Origin: Prevotellaceae bacterium UBA1746
GTDB lineage: Bacteria; Bacteroidota; Bacteroidia; Bacteroidales; Bacteroidaceae
Length of the DNA stretch: 64,000 nt
Reading direction: 5' to 3'
Assembly (NCBI GenBank): GCA_002314875.1
Contig: DCHS01000017.1
Location: 1 to 64,000 of the forward strand
Each line of letters starts with the position of its first letter. Position 1 is the first letter of the stretch. A program made the position numbers and the translations under genes. This document shows positions 6,502 to 13,983 of the stretch, one piece after another. Below the pieces are notes generated by a model that made no database searches, was not told the origin of the DNA, and was given only the letters and a program-made list of their open reading frames with translations.

Positions 6502-8319
6502 ATGCAGTATCCTAAAATTGGTATTCGCCCCACTATTGACGGTCGTCAGGGAGGCGTTCGTGAGTGTCTTGAAGAAAAGACCATGGCTCTTGCCCATGCA
6601 GTAGCAGAATTAATCAGTGGTAATCTCCGCAATGGCGACGGTTCTCCCGTAGAATGCGTTATCGCTGACAGTACTATTGGTCGTGTAGCAGAAAGCGCTG
6701 CTTGCCAGGAAAAATTTGAACATGAAGGTGTTGGTGCAACCATCACCGTTACCTCCTGCTGGTGCTATGGTAGTGAAACTATGGATATGAATCCTCACTG
6801 GCCTAAGGCTGTTTGGGGTTTCAACGGTACCGAGCGTCCGGGTGCAGTTTATCTTGCTGCCGTTCTTGCTGCTCATGCTCAGAAGGGTCTTCCCGCTTTC
6901 GGTATTTACGGTCATGATGTTCAGGATTTGAACGACAACACCATTCCTGAAGATGTTAAGGAAAAAATTCTCCGTTGGGCTCGCGCTGCTCAGGCTATGG
7001 CAACCATGCGCGGTAAGAGTTATCTCAGCCTTGGTAATACCTGTATGGGTATTGCAGGTTCCATCGTTGATGCTGATTTCCTCCAGCACTATCTCGGTAT
7101 GCGTACCGAATATGTTGAACTTATTGAAATTCTCCGTCGTGTAGATTTCAATATCTTCGATCCCGAAGAATATGAACGTGCAATGGCTTGGGTAGAAAAG
7201 TATTGCAAGCCCAATGAAGGTCACGACTACAACGAAGATCGTCCTCTCTTCCCCGGTACTCCTATGACTACCTTCAACGGTAAGGGTAAGGGTAAGAACC
7301 GCGAAGAAAAGGATGCTGACTGGGAATTCACTGTAAAGAACATGATTATCATGAAGGACCTTATGGAAGGCAATCCCAAGTTGCTTGAAATGGGTTATAA
7401 GGAAGAGGCTCTCGGTCACAATGCCATCTGCGGTGGTGTTCAGGGCCAGCGTCAGTGGACTGACTATCGTCCCAACTTCGACTTTCCCGAATCTCTGATG
7501 TGTTCTTCATACGACTGGAATGGTATCCGTGAAGCACGCGTTCTCGCTACTGAAAATGACTTCCTTAACGGTATCTCCATGCTCTTCGGTCACCTCCTTA
7601 CCAATCGTGGTGTAATGTTCAGCGACGTTCGTACTTACTGGAGTCCCGAAGCTGTTGAACGTGTTACCGGTCAGGCTCCCGAAGGTGCTGCTGCAAACGG
7701 TTTCATCCACCTCATCAACTCTGGTGCTACCACTCTCGATGCTACCGGTGCAATGACCGATGCTGAAGGCAATCCCACCATGAAGACTCCTTGGGATATG
7801 ACAGAAACTGATATGGAAGCATGTCTCGCTGCTACCAGCTGGATGCCCGCTGACCGCGACTACTTCCGCGGTGGTGGTTATTCTTCACACTTCAAGACCA
7901 GAGGCGGTATGCCTATGACCATGATGCGTCTCAACATGGTTCACGGTCTTGGTCCCGTTCTCCAGATTGCTGAAGGCTACAGTGTTGAACTTCCCGACGA
8001 AATGCACGACATCCTTGACAAGCGTACCGATCCCACCTGGCCTACCACTTGGTTCGTTCCTCGTCTCGATGCTACCAAGGACAACTTCAAGGACGTTTAC
8101 AGTGTAATGAATGCTTGGGGTGCTAACCACGGTGCTATCGCTTACGGTCACATCGGTGCTGATCTCATCACACTCTGCTCAATGCTCCGTATCCCCGTTT
8201 GCATGCACAATGTTGCTGAGGAAAAGATCTTCCGTCCTGCCGCTTGGAATGCCTTCGGTATGGATAAGGAAGGTGCTGACTTCCGCGCTTGCCAGAACTT
8301 CGGTCCCACTTATAAATAA
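6502..8319 (+). CDS. fucI: L-fucose isomerase
   Basis: The enzyme converts L-fucose to L-fuculose in the cytoplasm, using Mn2+. The start MQYPKIGIRP at 6502 is chosen over the frame opening at 6469 because it aligns with the family N-terminus; the result is 605 residues against about 591 in E. coli. Metal-ligand positions are intact: E351 in ATEND, D375 in FSDVRTYW and H543 in WGANHG. The 24-residue spacing of the first two matches E337 and D361 of the E. coli enzyme. Nearly whole-length motifs such as YFRGGGYSS and MLRIPVCMHNV are conserved. It opens the operon fucI-fucA-fucK-fucP. Confidence 0.98.
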   Translation: MQYPKIGIRPTIDGRQGGVRECLEEKTMALAHAVAELISGNLRNGDGSPVECVIADSTIGRVAESAACQEKFEHEGVGATITVTSCWCYGSETMDMNPHWPKAVWGFNGTERPGAVYLAAVLAAHAQKGLPAFGIYGHDVQDLNDNTIPEDVKEKILRWARAAQAMATMRGKSYLSLGNTCMGIAGSIVDADFLQHYLGMRTEYVELIEILRRVDFNIFDPEEYERAMAWVEKYCKPNEGHDYNEDRPLFPGTPMTTFNGKGKGKNREEKDADWEFTVKNMIIMKDLMEGNPKLLEMGYKEEALGHNAICGGVQGQRQWTDYRPNFDFPESLMCSSYDWNGIREARVLATENDFLNGISMLFGHLLTNRGVMFSDVRTYWSPEAVERVTGQAPEGAAANGFIHLINSGATTLDATGAMTDAEGNPTMKTPWDMTETDMEACLAATSWMPADRDYFRGGGYSSHFKTRGGMPMTMMRLNMVHGLGPVLQIAEGYSVELPDEMHDILDKRTDPTWPTTWFVPRLDATKDNFKDVYSVMNAWGANHGAIAYGHIGADLITLCSMLRIPVCMHNVAEEKIFRPAAWNAFGMDKEGADFRACQNFGPTYK

Positions 8320-8330
8320 TTAAGAATTAA

Positions 8331-8399
8331 GAATTTTGAATTAAGGATTTCCATGCGGCACATATGCAATGCGCCAGCCTAATTCTTAATTCAAAATTC
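8331..8399 (+). repeat. Long-stem hairpin between fucI and fucA
   Basis: GAATTTTGAATTAAG (8331-8345) and CTTAATTCAAAATTC (8385-8399) are exact inverted copies; one G-U pair extends the stem to about 19 bp. The surrounding AATTAAGAATT repeats resemble short intergenic repeats. It fills most of the fucI-fucA gap and may process or stabilise the transcript, or be a degenerate miniature repeat element. Confidence 0.7.
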
Positions 8400-8413
8400 A
8401 AAATTGAAATACT

Positions 8414-9061
8414 ATGATTCAGAAACATCATATTGAAGAATTTGTGCGTCAGGCTCATCGTGCAGGTGACGCAGGTCTTACTATTTGTTCCAGCGGTAAT
8501 CTGAGCTGGCGTGTCGGTGACGAAGCACTCGTCAGCGGTACTGGCAGTTGGGTTCCCGAAATCGGTGTTGAGAAAGTCAGCATTTGCAAAATAGCTGATG
8601 GTACCATCGTCAATGGCGTCAAGCCTTCTATGGAAAGCGTATTCCATCTCGGCATTATGCGCGAGCGTCCTGATGTTAATGTAGTACTCCATTTCCAGAG
8701 CCCCTACGCTACTCTCCTCGCTTGTATGGAAGACTGCCCCGATCATCTCAATGTAACCGCTGAAATGCCCCTTCATGTTGGTCGCGTCATTCCTAAGATT
8801 CCTTTCCTCCGTCCTGGTAGTGCAGAACTTGCTGATGCTGTGGTAAATGCGATGAAGACTCGCAATGCCATTCAGCTTCTCAAGCATGGTCAGGTAGTAT
8901 GTGGTAAGGACTTTGACGATGTTTTCCAGCGTGCTATGTTCTTTGAAATGGGCGCTCGCATTGTTTATCAGTGCATGGCTGCCGGAAAGACTCCGAACTA
9001 TTTCACTGAAGAAGAACTCGACGCTATTGAGATGTTCTTTGTCGGCCATACTACCAAGTAA
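8414..9061 (+). CDS. fucA: Class II aldolase, probable L-fuculose-1-phosphate aldolase
   Basis: It would split fuculose-1-phosphate into dihydroxyacetone phosphate and lactaldehyde. The 215-residue protein has the aldolase/adducin fold signatures CSSGNLSWR (about 24-32), VSGTGSW, KPSMES with the catalytic glutamate, and KHGQVVCGKDFDDV. The usual zinc motif HxH is changed: LHFQSPYAT places H93 and then Q95. The isomerase upstream and kinase downstream support the assignment. The gene is preceded by the long hairpin at 8331-8399 and followed by fucK after 16 bp. Confidence 0.88.
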   Translation: MIQKHHIEEFVRQAHRAGDAGLTICSSGNLSWRVGDEALVSGTGSWVPEIGVEKVSICKIADGTIVNGVKPSMESVFHLGIMRERPDVNVVLHFQSPYATLLACMEDCPDHLNVTAEMPLHVGRVIPKIPFLRPGSAELADAVVNAMKTRNAIQLLKHGQVVCGKDFDDVFQRAMFFEMGARIVYQCMAAGKTPNYFTEEELDAIEMFFVGHTTK

Positions 9062-9077
9062 GGCATCCTGAAAGTTT

Positions 9078-10511
9078 ATGAAAAATACTTTTTTAGCTGC
9101 TGACTTCGGTGGCGGTTCTGGTCGTGTGCTGGCGGGATATGTCGAAGACGGAAAATTGAAACTCGAAGAGATTCATCGTTTCGGAAACCGTCAGGTCCGC
9201 ATTGGACGCCATGTCTATTGGGACTTCCCTGCCCTCTTTGAAGACATGAAAGACGGTATTCGTAAGGCAGCACAACGCGAAGACCTTAATATATTAAGTA
9301 TAGGAGTTGATACCTGGGGTGTTGACTTCGGCTTCATCGATGCTCAGGGCAATCTCCTTGGCCTCCCGGTCTGCTACCGCGATGAGCGTACGAGCGGACT
9401 CTGTCAGGAATTCATTGAAACCCACAATGTCGAAGGTCATTATGCTAAGGCAGGTATTCAGATGATGGATATCAACAGTATCTATCAGCTTATCGCCATG
9501 ACCCGCGAGAATTCTCCGATTCTCACCGGTGCCAAGCATTTGCTCTTTACCCCTGACTTGTTCAGCTACTATTTGACGGGAGTGGCAAACTGTGAGTATA
9601 GCATAGCCTCTACTTCTGAATTGCTGGACGCCCAGACTCGTAACTGGAACTATGTTCTTATTGAGAGTCTCGGTCTCCGCACCAGCCTTTTCCCACCCAT
9701 AGTCATGCCAGGAACCATTCGTGGTACACTTACCCCTGAAGTTGCTGAAGATTTAGGATTAAGTACTGATGTTAAGGTGATTGCTGTCGGCAGTCATGAT
9801 ACTCAGAGCGCTTCTTTTGCAGCTCCTACCTATCGTTGTGCTGATGACAAATATATAGGTCATATTCCTGAAGGCGAAGTAGTTCCGGAACAATGCGCCT
9901 TCCTCAGTAGTGGTACATGGTCCCTTCTTGGTGTGGCTATTGACGAACCCATTCTGACGGAAGCGGCACGTACTTCTTGCTGTTCCAACGAAGGTGGTGT
10001 CGGTGGTAAAGTGAATTTCTTGCAGAATATCACCGGTCTCTGGTTCCTCCAGCGTCTGATGGCGCAGTGGAAAGAACGTGGTGAAGATGTAGCCTTTGAG
10101 GTTATCCTTCCCGCAGCAGAAGCTGCTACAATTGCGACCGTTGTTGATGTTGACGATCCCATTTTTGCCAATCCTCGTGATATGGAGCAGACCATTTGCG
10201 ACTATTGCCGTGAACGTAATCTTCAGGTTCCTGAAACAATTGGTGAAACCGTTCGTGTTGTTCTGCAAAGTCTTGCCCAGCGATATGCCAAGGGTATTCG
10301 TGATTTCAATGCCTTGCTTCCTGCGCCCATTCAGCAGATAAACATCATCGGCGGCGGAAGTCGCAATATGCTGCTGAACCGTCTTACCGCTGAGGCTACA
10401 GGTCTTCCCGTTGTTGCTGGTCCTGTTGAGGCTACCGGAATTGGTAATATCCTCGTTCAGGCCATTGCAATGGGAGAAATACAGAGTAAAAATGATATAA
10501 GTTATGAGTAA
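9078..10511 (+). CDS. fucK: FGGY-family sugar kinase, probable L-fuculokinase
   Basis: The 477-residue protein has the ASKHA kinase fold: phosphate-1 motif DFGGGSGR near residues 10-17, GVDTWGVDFGFID (about 77-89), GSHDTQSA with the catalytic aspartate near residue 240, and an adenosine motif IGGGSRN near 422-428. By sequence alone it looks as much like rhamnulokinase (VDTWGVDFG) as fuculokinase; position between fucA and fucP decides for fuculose. Its last bases overlap the start of fucP by 8 bp, implying translational coupling. Confidence 0.88.
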   Translation: MKNTFLAADFGGGSGRVLAGYVEDGKLKLEEIHRFGNRQVRIGRHVYWDFPALFEDMKDGIRKAAQREDLNILSIGVDTWGVDFGFIDAQGNLLGLPVCYRDERTSGLCQEFIETHNVEGHYAKAGIQMMDINSIYQLIAMTRENSPILTGAKHLLFTPDLFSYYLTGVANCEYSIASTSELLDAQTRNWNYVLIESLGLRTSLFPPIVMPGTIRGTLTPEVAEDLGLSTDVKVIAVGSHDTQSASFAAPTYRCADDKYIGHIPEGEVVPEQCAFLSSGTWSLLGVAIDEPILTEAARTSCCSNEGGVGGKVNFLQNITGLWFLQRLMAQWKERGEDVAFEVILPAAEAATIATVVDVDDPIFANPRDMEQTICDYCRERNLQVPETIGETVRVVLQSLAQRYAKGIRDFNALLPAPIQQINIIGGGSRNMLLNRLTAEATGLPVVAGPVEATGIGNILVQAIAMGEIQSKNDISYE

Positions 10512-11826
10512 TAAGAAAGAATCCATTTTGAGTAAGGATGGCGTAAGTTATGTCATTCCTTTTATCCTGATAACCACGCTTTTCGCTTTGTGGGGCTTTG
10601 CCAACGATATTACCAATCCGATGGTAGCGGCATTCCAGACTGTTATGGAACTCTCCGCAGCAAAAGCGTCTATGGTGCAGTTTGCCTTTTACGGAGGTTA
10701 TGCCACAATGGCCATTCCTGCTGCCCTGTTTATTCGTAAATATAGTTATAAGAGTGGTATTCTTCTCGGTCTTTCTCTCTATGCTTTCGGTGCTTTTCTC
10801 TTTATACCAGCAGCGGCTTATCAGAATTTTACCTTCTTCTGCTGTTCCCTCTACATTCTGACTTTCGGTCTTGCTTTCCTTGAAACCACGAGTAATCCCT
10901 TCATTCTCTCTTTGGGAACGAAGGAAACTTCTACCCGTCGTCTTAATCTCGCTCAGGCCTTCAATCCTATGGGTTCACTCTCCGGTATGGCGGTTGCCAG
11001 CCTCATCGTGCTTCCCAACCTTTGGAGTGACAAGCGTGATGCAGCAGGACAGCAGATTTTCCAGACTTTGTCTGAGGCTGAAAAGGCCGATATCCGTGTA
11101 CATGACCTTGCAGTTATCCGCGACCCGTATGTTTGTATAGGTCTCGTTGTGCTGATTATGCTCGTCATTATCGCTTTGAAGAAAATGCCAAACACTGCAG
11201 GTTCTGCTGAAAAGATTTCTGCTGGTCAGACCCTTCGTAATCTCTGGAATAACCACATCTACCGTGAAGGTGTGCTTACCCAGGTATTCTATGTGGCTGC
11301 ACAGATTATGGTTTGGACCTTTATTATTCAGTATGCAGATCATCTCGGTATTAACAAGGCAACGGCACAGATGTATAACATTGCTGCAATGTTTATGTTC
11401 CTCTGCAGTCGTTTCATTGCTACTTTCCTGATGAAATATGTCAACGGTCGTCTTCTCCTTGCCATCTTCGGTATTGGTGCTGCTTGCTGTACAGCGGGCT
11501 GTATTCTTATCGAAGGAATGGTTGGTCTTTACTGCCTCGTGGCTATCAGTTTCTTCATGAGTTTGATGTTCCCCACGATTTACGGTATTGCCCTTGAAAA
11601 TGTCGATCCCGTTGATACCACTCTCGGTGCAGCCTTCCTCGTTATGGCTATCGTCGGTGGTGCTTTGATGCCTCCTCTCCAGGGTTCTATCATCGATGCT
11701 GGTGGTGCAGAACATATCATCTGCGGTCTTCCTAGTGTGAATGTTAGCTATATCCTCCCCTTCATCTGCTTCGTAATGATCACTATCTACGGTTTCCGTT
11801 GCTATAAGAATCGTTTAAAGGATTAG
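10504..11826 (+). CDS. fucP: L-fucose:H+ symporter, major facilitator family
   Basis: The 440-residue protein has about twelve membrane helices and motifs of the FucP/GlcP family: FALWGFANDITNPMV (about 26-40), FYGGYATMAIPAALF, and LETTSNPFILSLG near 126-138. It imports L-fucose with protons. The start overlaps the end of fucK. The last 28 residues before the tail, CGLPSVNVSYIL to FRCY, are encoded again at 25963-26046 downstream of the fructan locus, identical in protein and 79 of 84 bases identical in DNA. Only 4 bp separate its stop from the next gene. Confidence 0.95.
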   Translation: MSNKKESILSKDGVSYVIPFILITTLFALWGFANDITNPMVAAFQTVMELSAAKASMVQFAFYGGYATMAIPAALFIRKYSYKSGILLGLSLYAFGAFLFIPAAAYQNFTFFCCSLYILTFGLAFLETTSNPFILSLGTKETSTRRLNLAQAFNPMGSLSGMAVASLIVLPNLWSDKRDAAGQQIFQTLSEAEKADIRVHDLAVIRDPYVCIGLVVLIMLVIIALKKMPNTAGSAEKISAGQTLRNLWNNHIYREGVLTQVFYVAAQIMVWTFIIQYADHLGINKATAQMYNIAAMFMFLCSRFIATFLMKYVNGRLLLAIFGIGAACCTAGCILIEGMVGLYCLVAISFFMSLMFPTIYGIALENVDPVDTTLGAAFLVMAIVGGALMPPLQGSIIDAGGAEHIICGLPSVNVSYILPFICFVMITIYGFRCYKNRLKD

Positions 11827-11830
11827 TATT

Positions 11831-13495
11831 ATGAATAATACCTTTTCAAGAATTTTCAGAACATTATTATTTGCATGTAGCATTGTTTTGTTGTGCTTAT
11901 CGTGTGATAGTGGTAAGAAACACTATTTAATAGGCATTTCACAGTGTTCTGAAGATTCTTGGCGTTCAAAGTTGAAGGATGAACTTGAAATGTCCACTTT
12001 TTTCAATGAGGACGTAGAAATTATGTATGCTTCAGCTGATGACAATGCCCAAGAGCAGGAGAAACAGATACTTGATATGGTGGATGACGGGGTTGATCTC
12101 CTTATTGTATCCCCACAACAAATCGAATTGTTATCAGACGCAATAAATCATGCTTACGACAAGGGAGTTCCTGTCATTCTCTTTGACCGAAAAACGAATT
12201 CTGACAAATATACAGCCTTTATGGGTGCCGATAATTTTGCAATCGGTAAAATGCTCGGTGAATATGCCGCAGCAAAACTCCATGGTCAGGGTTGTATTGT
12301 TGAAATAAAGGGTGAAGAAGGTTCATCGCCTGCCGTGGACCGTAGCCGCGGATTCCGTTCTGCTATCGAAAAGTATTCAGGACTGAAAATTGTAGGTTCA
12401 GGAAATGGTACGTGGAAAGAGGAATCGGGACAGAAGGTGATGGGGGAAATCCTCAAAACTTATTCGGGCCCCATCGACTGCGTGTTTGGTGGTAATGACC
12501 GTATGGCGGTCGGTGCTCGCAGTGTGCTGAAAGAGAAAGGTAGGGAAAAAGGCGTTCTTTTTCTTGGTATTGATGCTCTACCCAACCAGGGAGCGGGTAT
12601 CTGCCAAGTTCGTGACAGTATCTTAAGTGCGTCAGCTATCTACCCTACTCACGGCGATGAACTGATGCAATTGGCACTTGATATTCTTGACGGCCATTCA
12701 TTCAGCCGTGAGAACCATATGGCCTCCAGCATCGTAACTCCTGACAACGCACGTGTTCTCCTCCTCCAGCACGAGGAAATTGCTCGTCAAAGCAATTATC
12801 TGAAAAAGATGCATGTACACGCTACAAAGACCAATTTGATTGTCCACAATCAGCGATTACTGCTCATCGGATTCCTTTGCGCTTTCCTTATCGTGGTCTT
12901 CCTCCTCGTGCTGATCATTCGCCAGAGAAATGCGAAGGCACGTCTTAACGAACAACTATCTGATGCGAATGCTACTCTTACCGAACAGCGCAACCAACTC
13001 GAAATACAACGTGATACCTTGCAGGAACAGCACGACAAACTCTGCGAGCAGCGTGACGAGATGGAACTCCAACGTGATGAACTTGCAGTTCAGCGCGATC
13101 AACTCCAAAGACTCCATATCGAGGTAAAAGAGATTGTTAACGAAGATGAAATCGGTGATTCCTCTTTTTATAATAAGTTCATGCAGATTCTGAATTGCAA
13201 CATTGGCAATTCTGATTTCAGTGTTGAAGATCTTGCAGATGCACTGGGTATGAGTCGTGCTCAACTTTTCCGTCGTTGCAAGACCATGTCCGGCCACTCA
13301 CCGGTTGAACTTCTGCGTATCCAACGTATGAAGCAGGCTGTTCAGTTGCTCTCAAGTTCTGAGCAGACAGTATCTGAAGTGACTTATCTATGTGGTTTCA
13401 CTTCTCCTTCATACTTTTCCAAGTGTTTCAAAGAATACTATGGTATGGCACCCAGCGATTTTGTCCGCCATTACCAGGATAACAAGAAACAGTAA
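11831..13495 (+). CDS. Periplasmic-binding-protein/AraC transmembrane one-component regulator
   Basis: The 554-residue protein has, in order: an N-terminal hydrophobic segment (about 8-25), a LacI/ribose-type substrate-binding domain (about 30-310; Peripla_BP_4-like, FGGNDRMAVGA), a membrane helix at about 342-362, a coiled coil of six exact heptads QRDxLxx at residues 386-427, and an AraC DNA-binding domain at about 453-553 (SVEDLADALGMSRAQLFRR, GFTSPSYFSKCFKE). The layout implies sugar sensing outside the inner membrane and DNA binding inside. Histidine kinase, HATPase and receiver domains of classical hybrid two-component systems are absent. It follows fucP by 4 bp but precedes the fructan locus, so either could be its target; the B. 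thetaiotaomicron fructan sensor has the same kind of sensor domain. Confidence 0.9.
   Translation: MNNTFSRIFRTLLFACSIVLLCLSCDSGKKHYLIGISQCSEDSWRSKLKDELEMSTFFNEDVEIMYASADDNAQEQEKQILDMVDDGVDLLIVSPQQIELLSDAINHAYDKGVPVILFDRKTNSDKYTAFMGADNFAIGKMLGEYAAAKLHGQGCIVEIKGEEGSSPAVDRSRGFRSAIEKYSGLKIVGSGNGTWKEESGQKVMGEILKTYSGPIDCVFGGNDRMAVGARSVLKEKGREKGVLFLGIDALPNQGAGICQVRDSILSASAIYPTHGDELMQLALDILDGHSFSRENHMASSIVTPDNARVLLLQHEEIARQSNYLKKMHVHATKTNLIVHNQRLLLIGFLCAFLIVVFLLVLIIRQRNAKARLNEQLSDANATLTEQRNQLEIQRDTLQEQHDKLCEQRDEMELQRDELAVQRDQLQRLHIEVKEIVNEDEIGDSSFYNKFMQILNCNIGNSDFSVEDLADALGMSRAQLFRRCKTMSGHSPVELLRIQRMKQAVQLLSSSEQTVSEVTYLCGFTSPSYFSKCFKEYYGMAPSDFVRHYQDNKKQ
12986..13111 (+). repeat. In-frame heptad repeat encoding the regulator's coiled coil
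   Basis: Six consecutive 21-base units encode Q-[R/H]-[D/N]-x-[L/M]-x-x (residues 386-427), for example QRNQLEI, QRDTLQE and QRDELAV. The strict period suggests expansion by unit duplication and a rigid dimeric stalk between the membrane helix and the DNA-binding domain. Confidence 0.85.
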
Positions 13496-13517
13496 GTTAA
13501 TTATAGCATATCATAGG

Positions 13518-13567
13518 GTCGTAGGTCCAGCATGTACAACTGAGGTTGTAGAGCTGGACCTACGTTG
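13518..13567 (+). terminator. Strong hairpin after the PBP-AraC regulator
   Basis: CGTAGGTCCAGC pairs with GCTGGACCTACG, a perfect 12-bp stem, with an inner TACAAC/GTTGTA stem. There is no long T-run, but the position about 25 bp after the stop fits termination or protection of the fuc-regulator transcript. Confidence 0.7.
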
Positions 13568-13620
13568 CTAAAACGGGGCAACGGCACGTAAATGAAAACG
13601 GCGGGCATTTCAAAAACGCA

Positions 13621-13683
13621 CTTTTTTCAATACGAAAAACGCCTTTACCAAGAAAAATGTCACCTTTAGCAAGCAAAAAAGTC
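13621..13683 (+). promoter_or_regulatory. Three 21-bp-phased direct repeats (candidate AraC operator)
   Basis: Units start at 13621, 13642 and 13663: CTTTTTTCAA, CCTTTACCAA and CCTTTAGCAA. The second and third share 14 of their first 16 bases (CCTTTAnCAAGnAAAA). AraC-family regulators bind direct repeats two helical turns apart, and one is encoded just upstream. The block ends about 85 bp before the -7 box. Confidence 0.6.
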
Positions 13684-13736
13684 TCAAATATTGTTAGTTT
13701 TGTTGCATTGAAACAAAAATAGCAGTGTTTGAGACT
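13680..13736. repeat. Nested inverted repeat upstream of the fructan promoter
   Basis: Outer arms AGTCTCAAA (13680-13688) and TTTGAGACT (13728-13736) enclose inner arms TTTTGTT (13698-13704) and AACAAAA (13712-13718). A-runs and T-runs flank the outer arms. It may be a further operator or a cruciform-forming site 30 bp before the -7 box. Confidence 0.65.
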
Positions 13737-13766
13737 ATTTTTTAAGTCTCGACTTTGCAATTTGCG

Positions 13767-13774
13767 TACTTTTG
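13767..13774 (+). promoter_or_regulatory. Bacteroidetes -7 box for the fructan locus
   Basis: TACTTTTG followed by C matches TAnnTTTG. A transcript start near 13780 would leave a 200-nt leader before the first GH32 gene. Confidence 0.6.
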
Positions 13775-13849
13775 CACTCGAAACGTTTTTCATACTCTCT
13801 CTGAAAGTTTTTTTATAGGTATTAGAAATTAAGGAAAAGATCCGGAGAC

Positions 13850-13869
13850 GGGGAGTCGCGAGACTCCCC
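13850..13869 (+). ncRNA. GCGA-capped stem in the fructan operon leader
   Basis: GGGGAGTC and GACTCCCC form a perfect 8-bp stem closed by GCGA, a GNRA-type tetraloop. A second small hairpin TTCAAA/TTTGAA follows at 13873-13888. The element lies inside the predicted leader and is not followed by a T-run. Confidence 0.5.
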
Positions 13870-13920
13870 AACTTCAAAACTCTTTGAATTATTTCTAGCC
13901 TAAGAAAAATTCAGAAGAAA

Positions 13921-13983
13921 ATGAAAACACAACCAGGTAAGTACAAACCGAAAATACTCACTCATATTATATATATATTATGA
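13921..13983 (+). CDS. Possible 20-residue leader peptide overlapping the GH32 start
   Basis: An ATG preceded by a purine-rich AGAAGAAA opens a 20-codon frame, MKTQPGKYKPKILTHIIYIL. Its TGA stop overlaps the ATG of the GH32 gene (ATGA at 13980-13983), the classic arrangement for translational coupling. The short length and lack of homologs to compare keep confidence low; it may be chance. Confidence 0.3.
   Translation: MKTQPGKYKPKILTHIIYIL

Larger units (their letters stand above)
13496..13979 (+). other. Control region of the fructan locus
   Basis: This 484-bp gap holds, in order: a terminator hairpin, three 21-bp-phased direct repeats, a nested inverted repeat, a -7 box, a leader with a GCGA-capped stem, and a 20-codon open frame that overlaps the GH32 start. 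A minus-strand open frame at 13560-13877 has no recognisable features and is not called a gene. Confidence 0.75.

Noticed and set aside
13560..13877. 105-codon minus-strand open frame in the fructan control region
   Set aside because: It covers the repeats, promoter and leader, begins opposite the structured leader and has no family feature.
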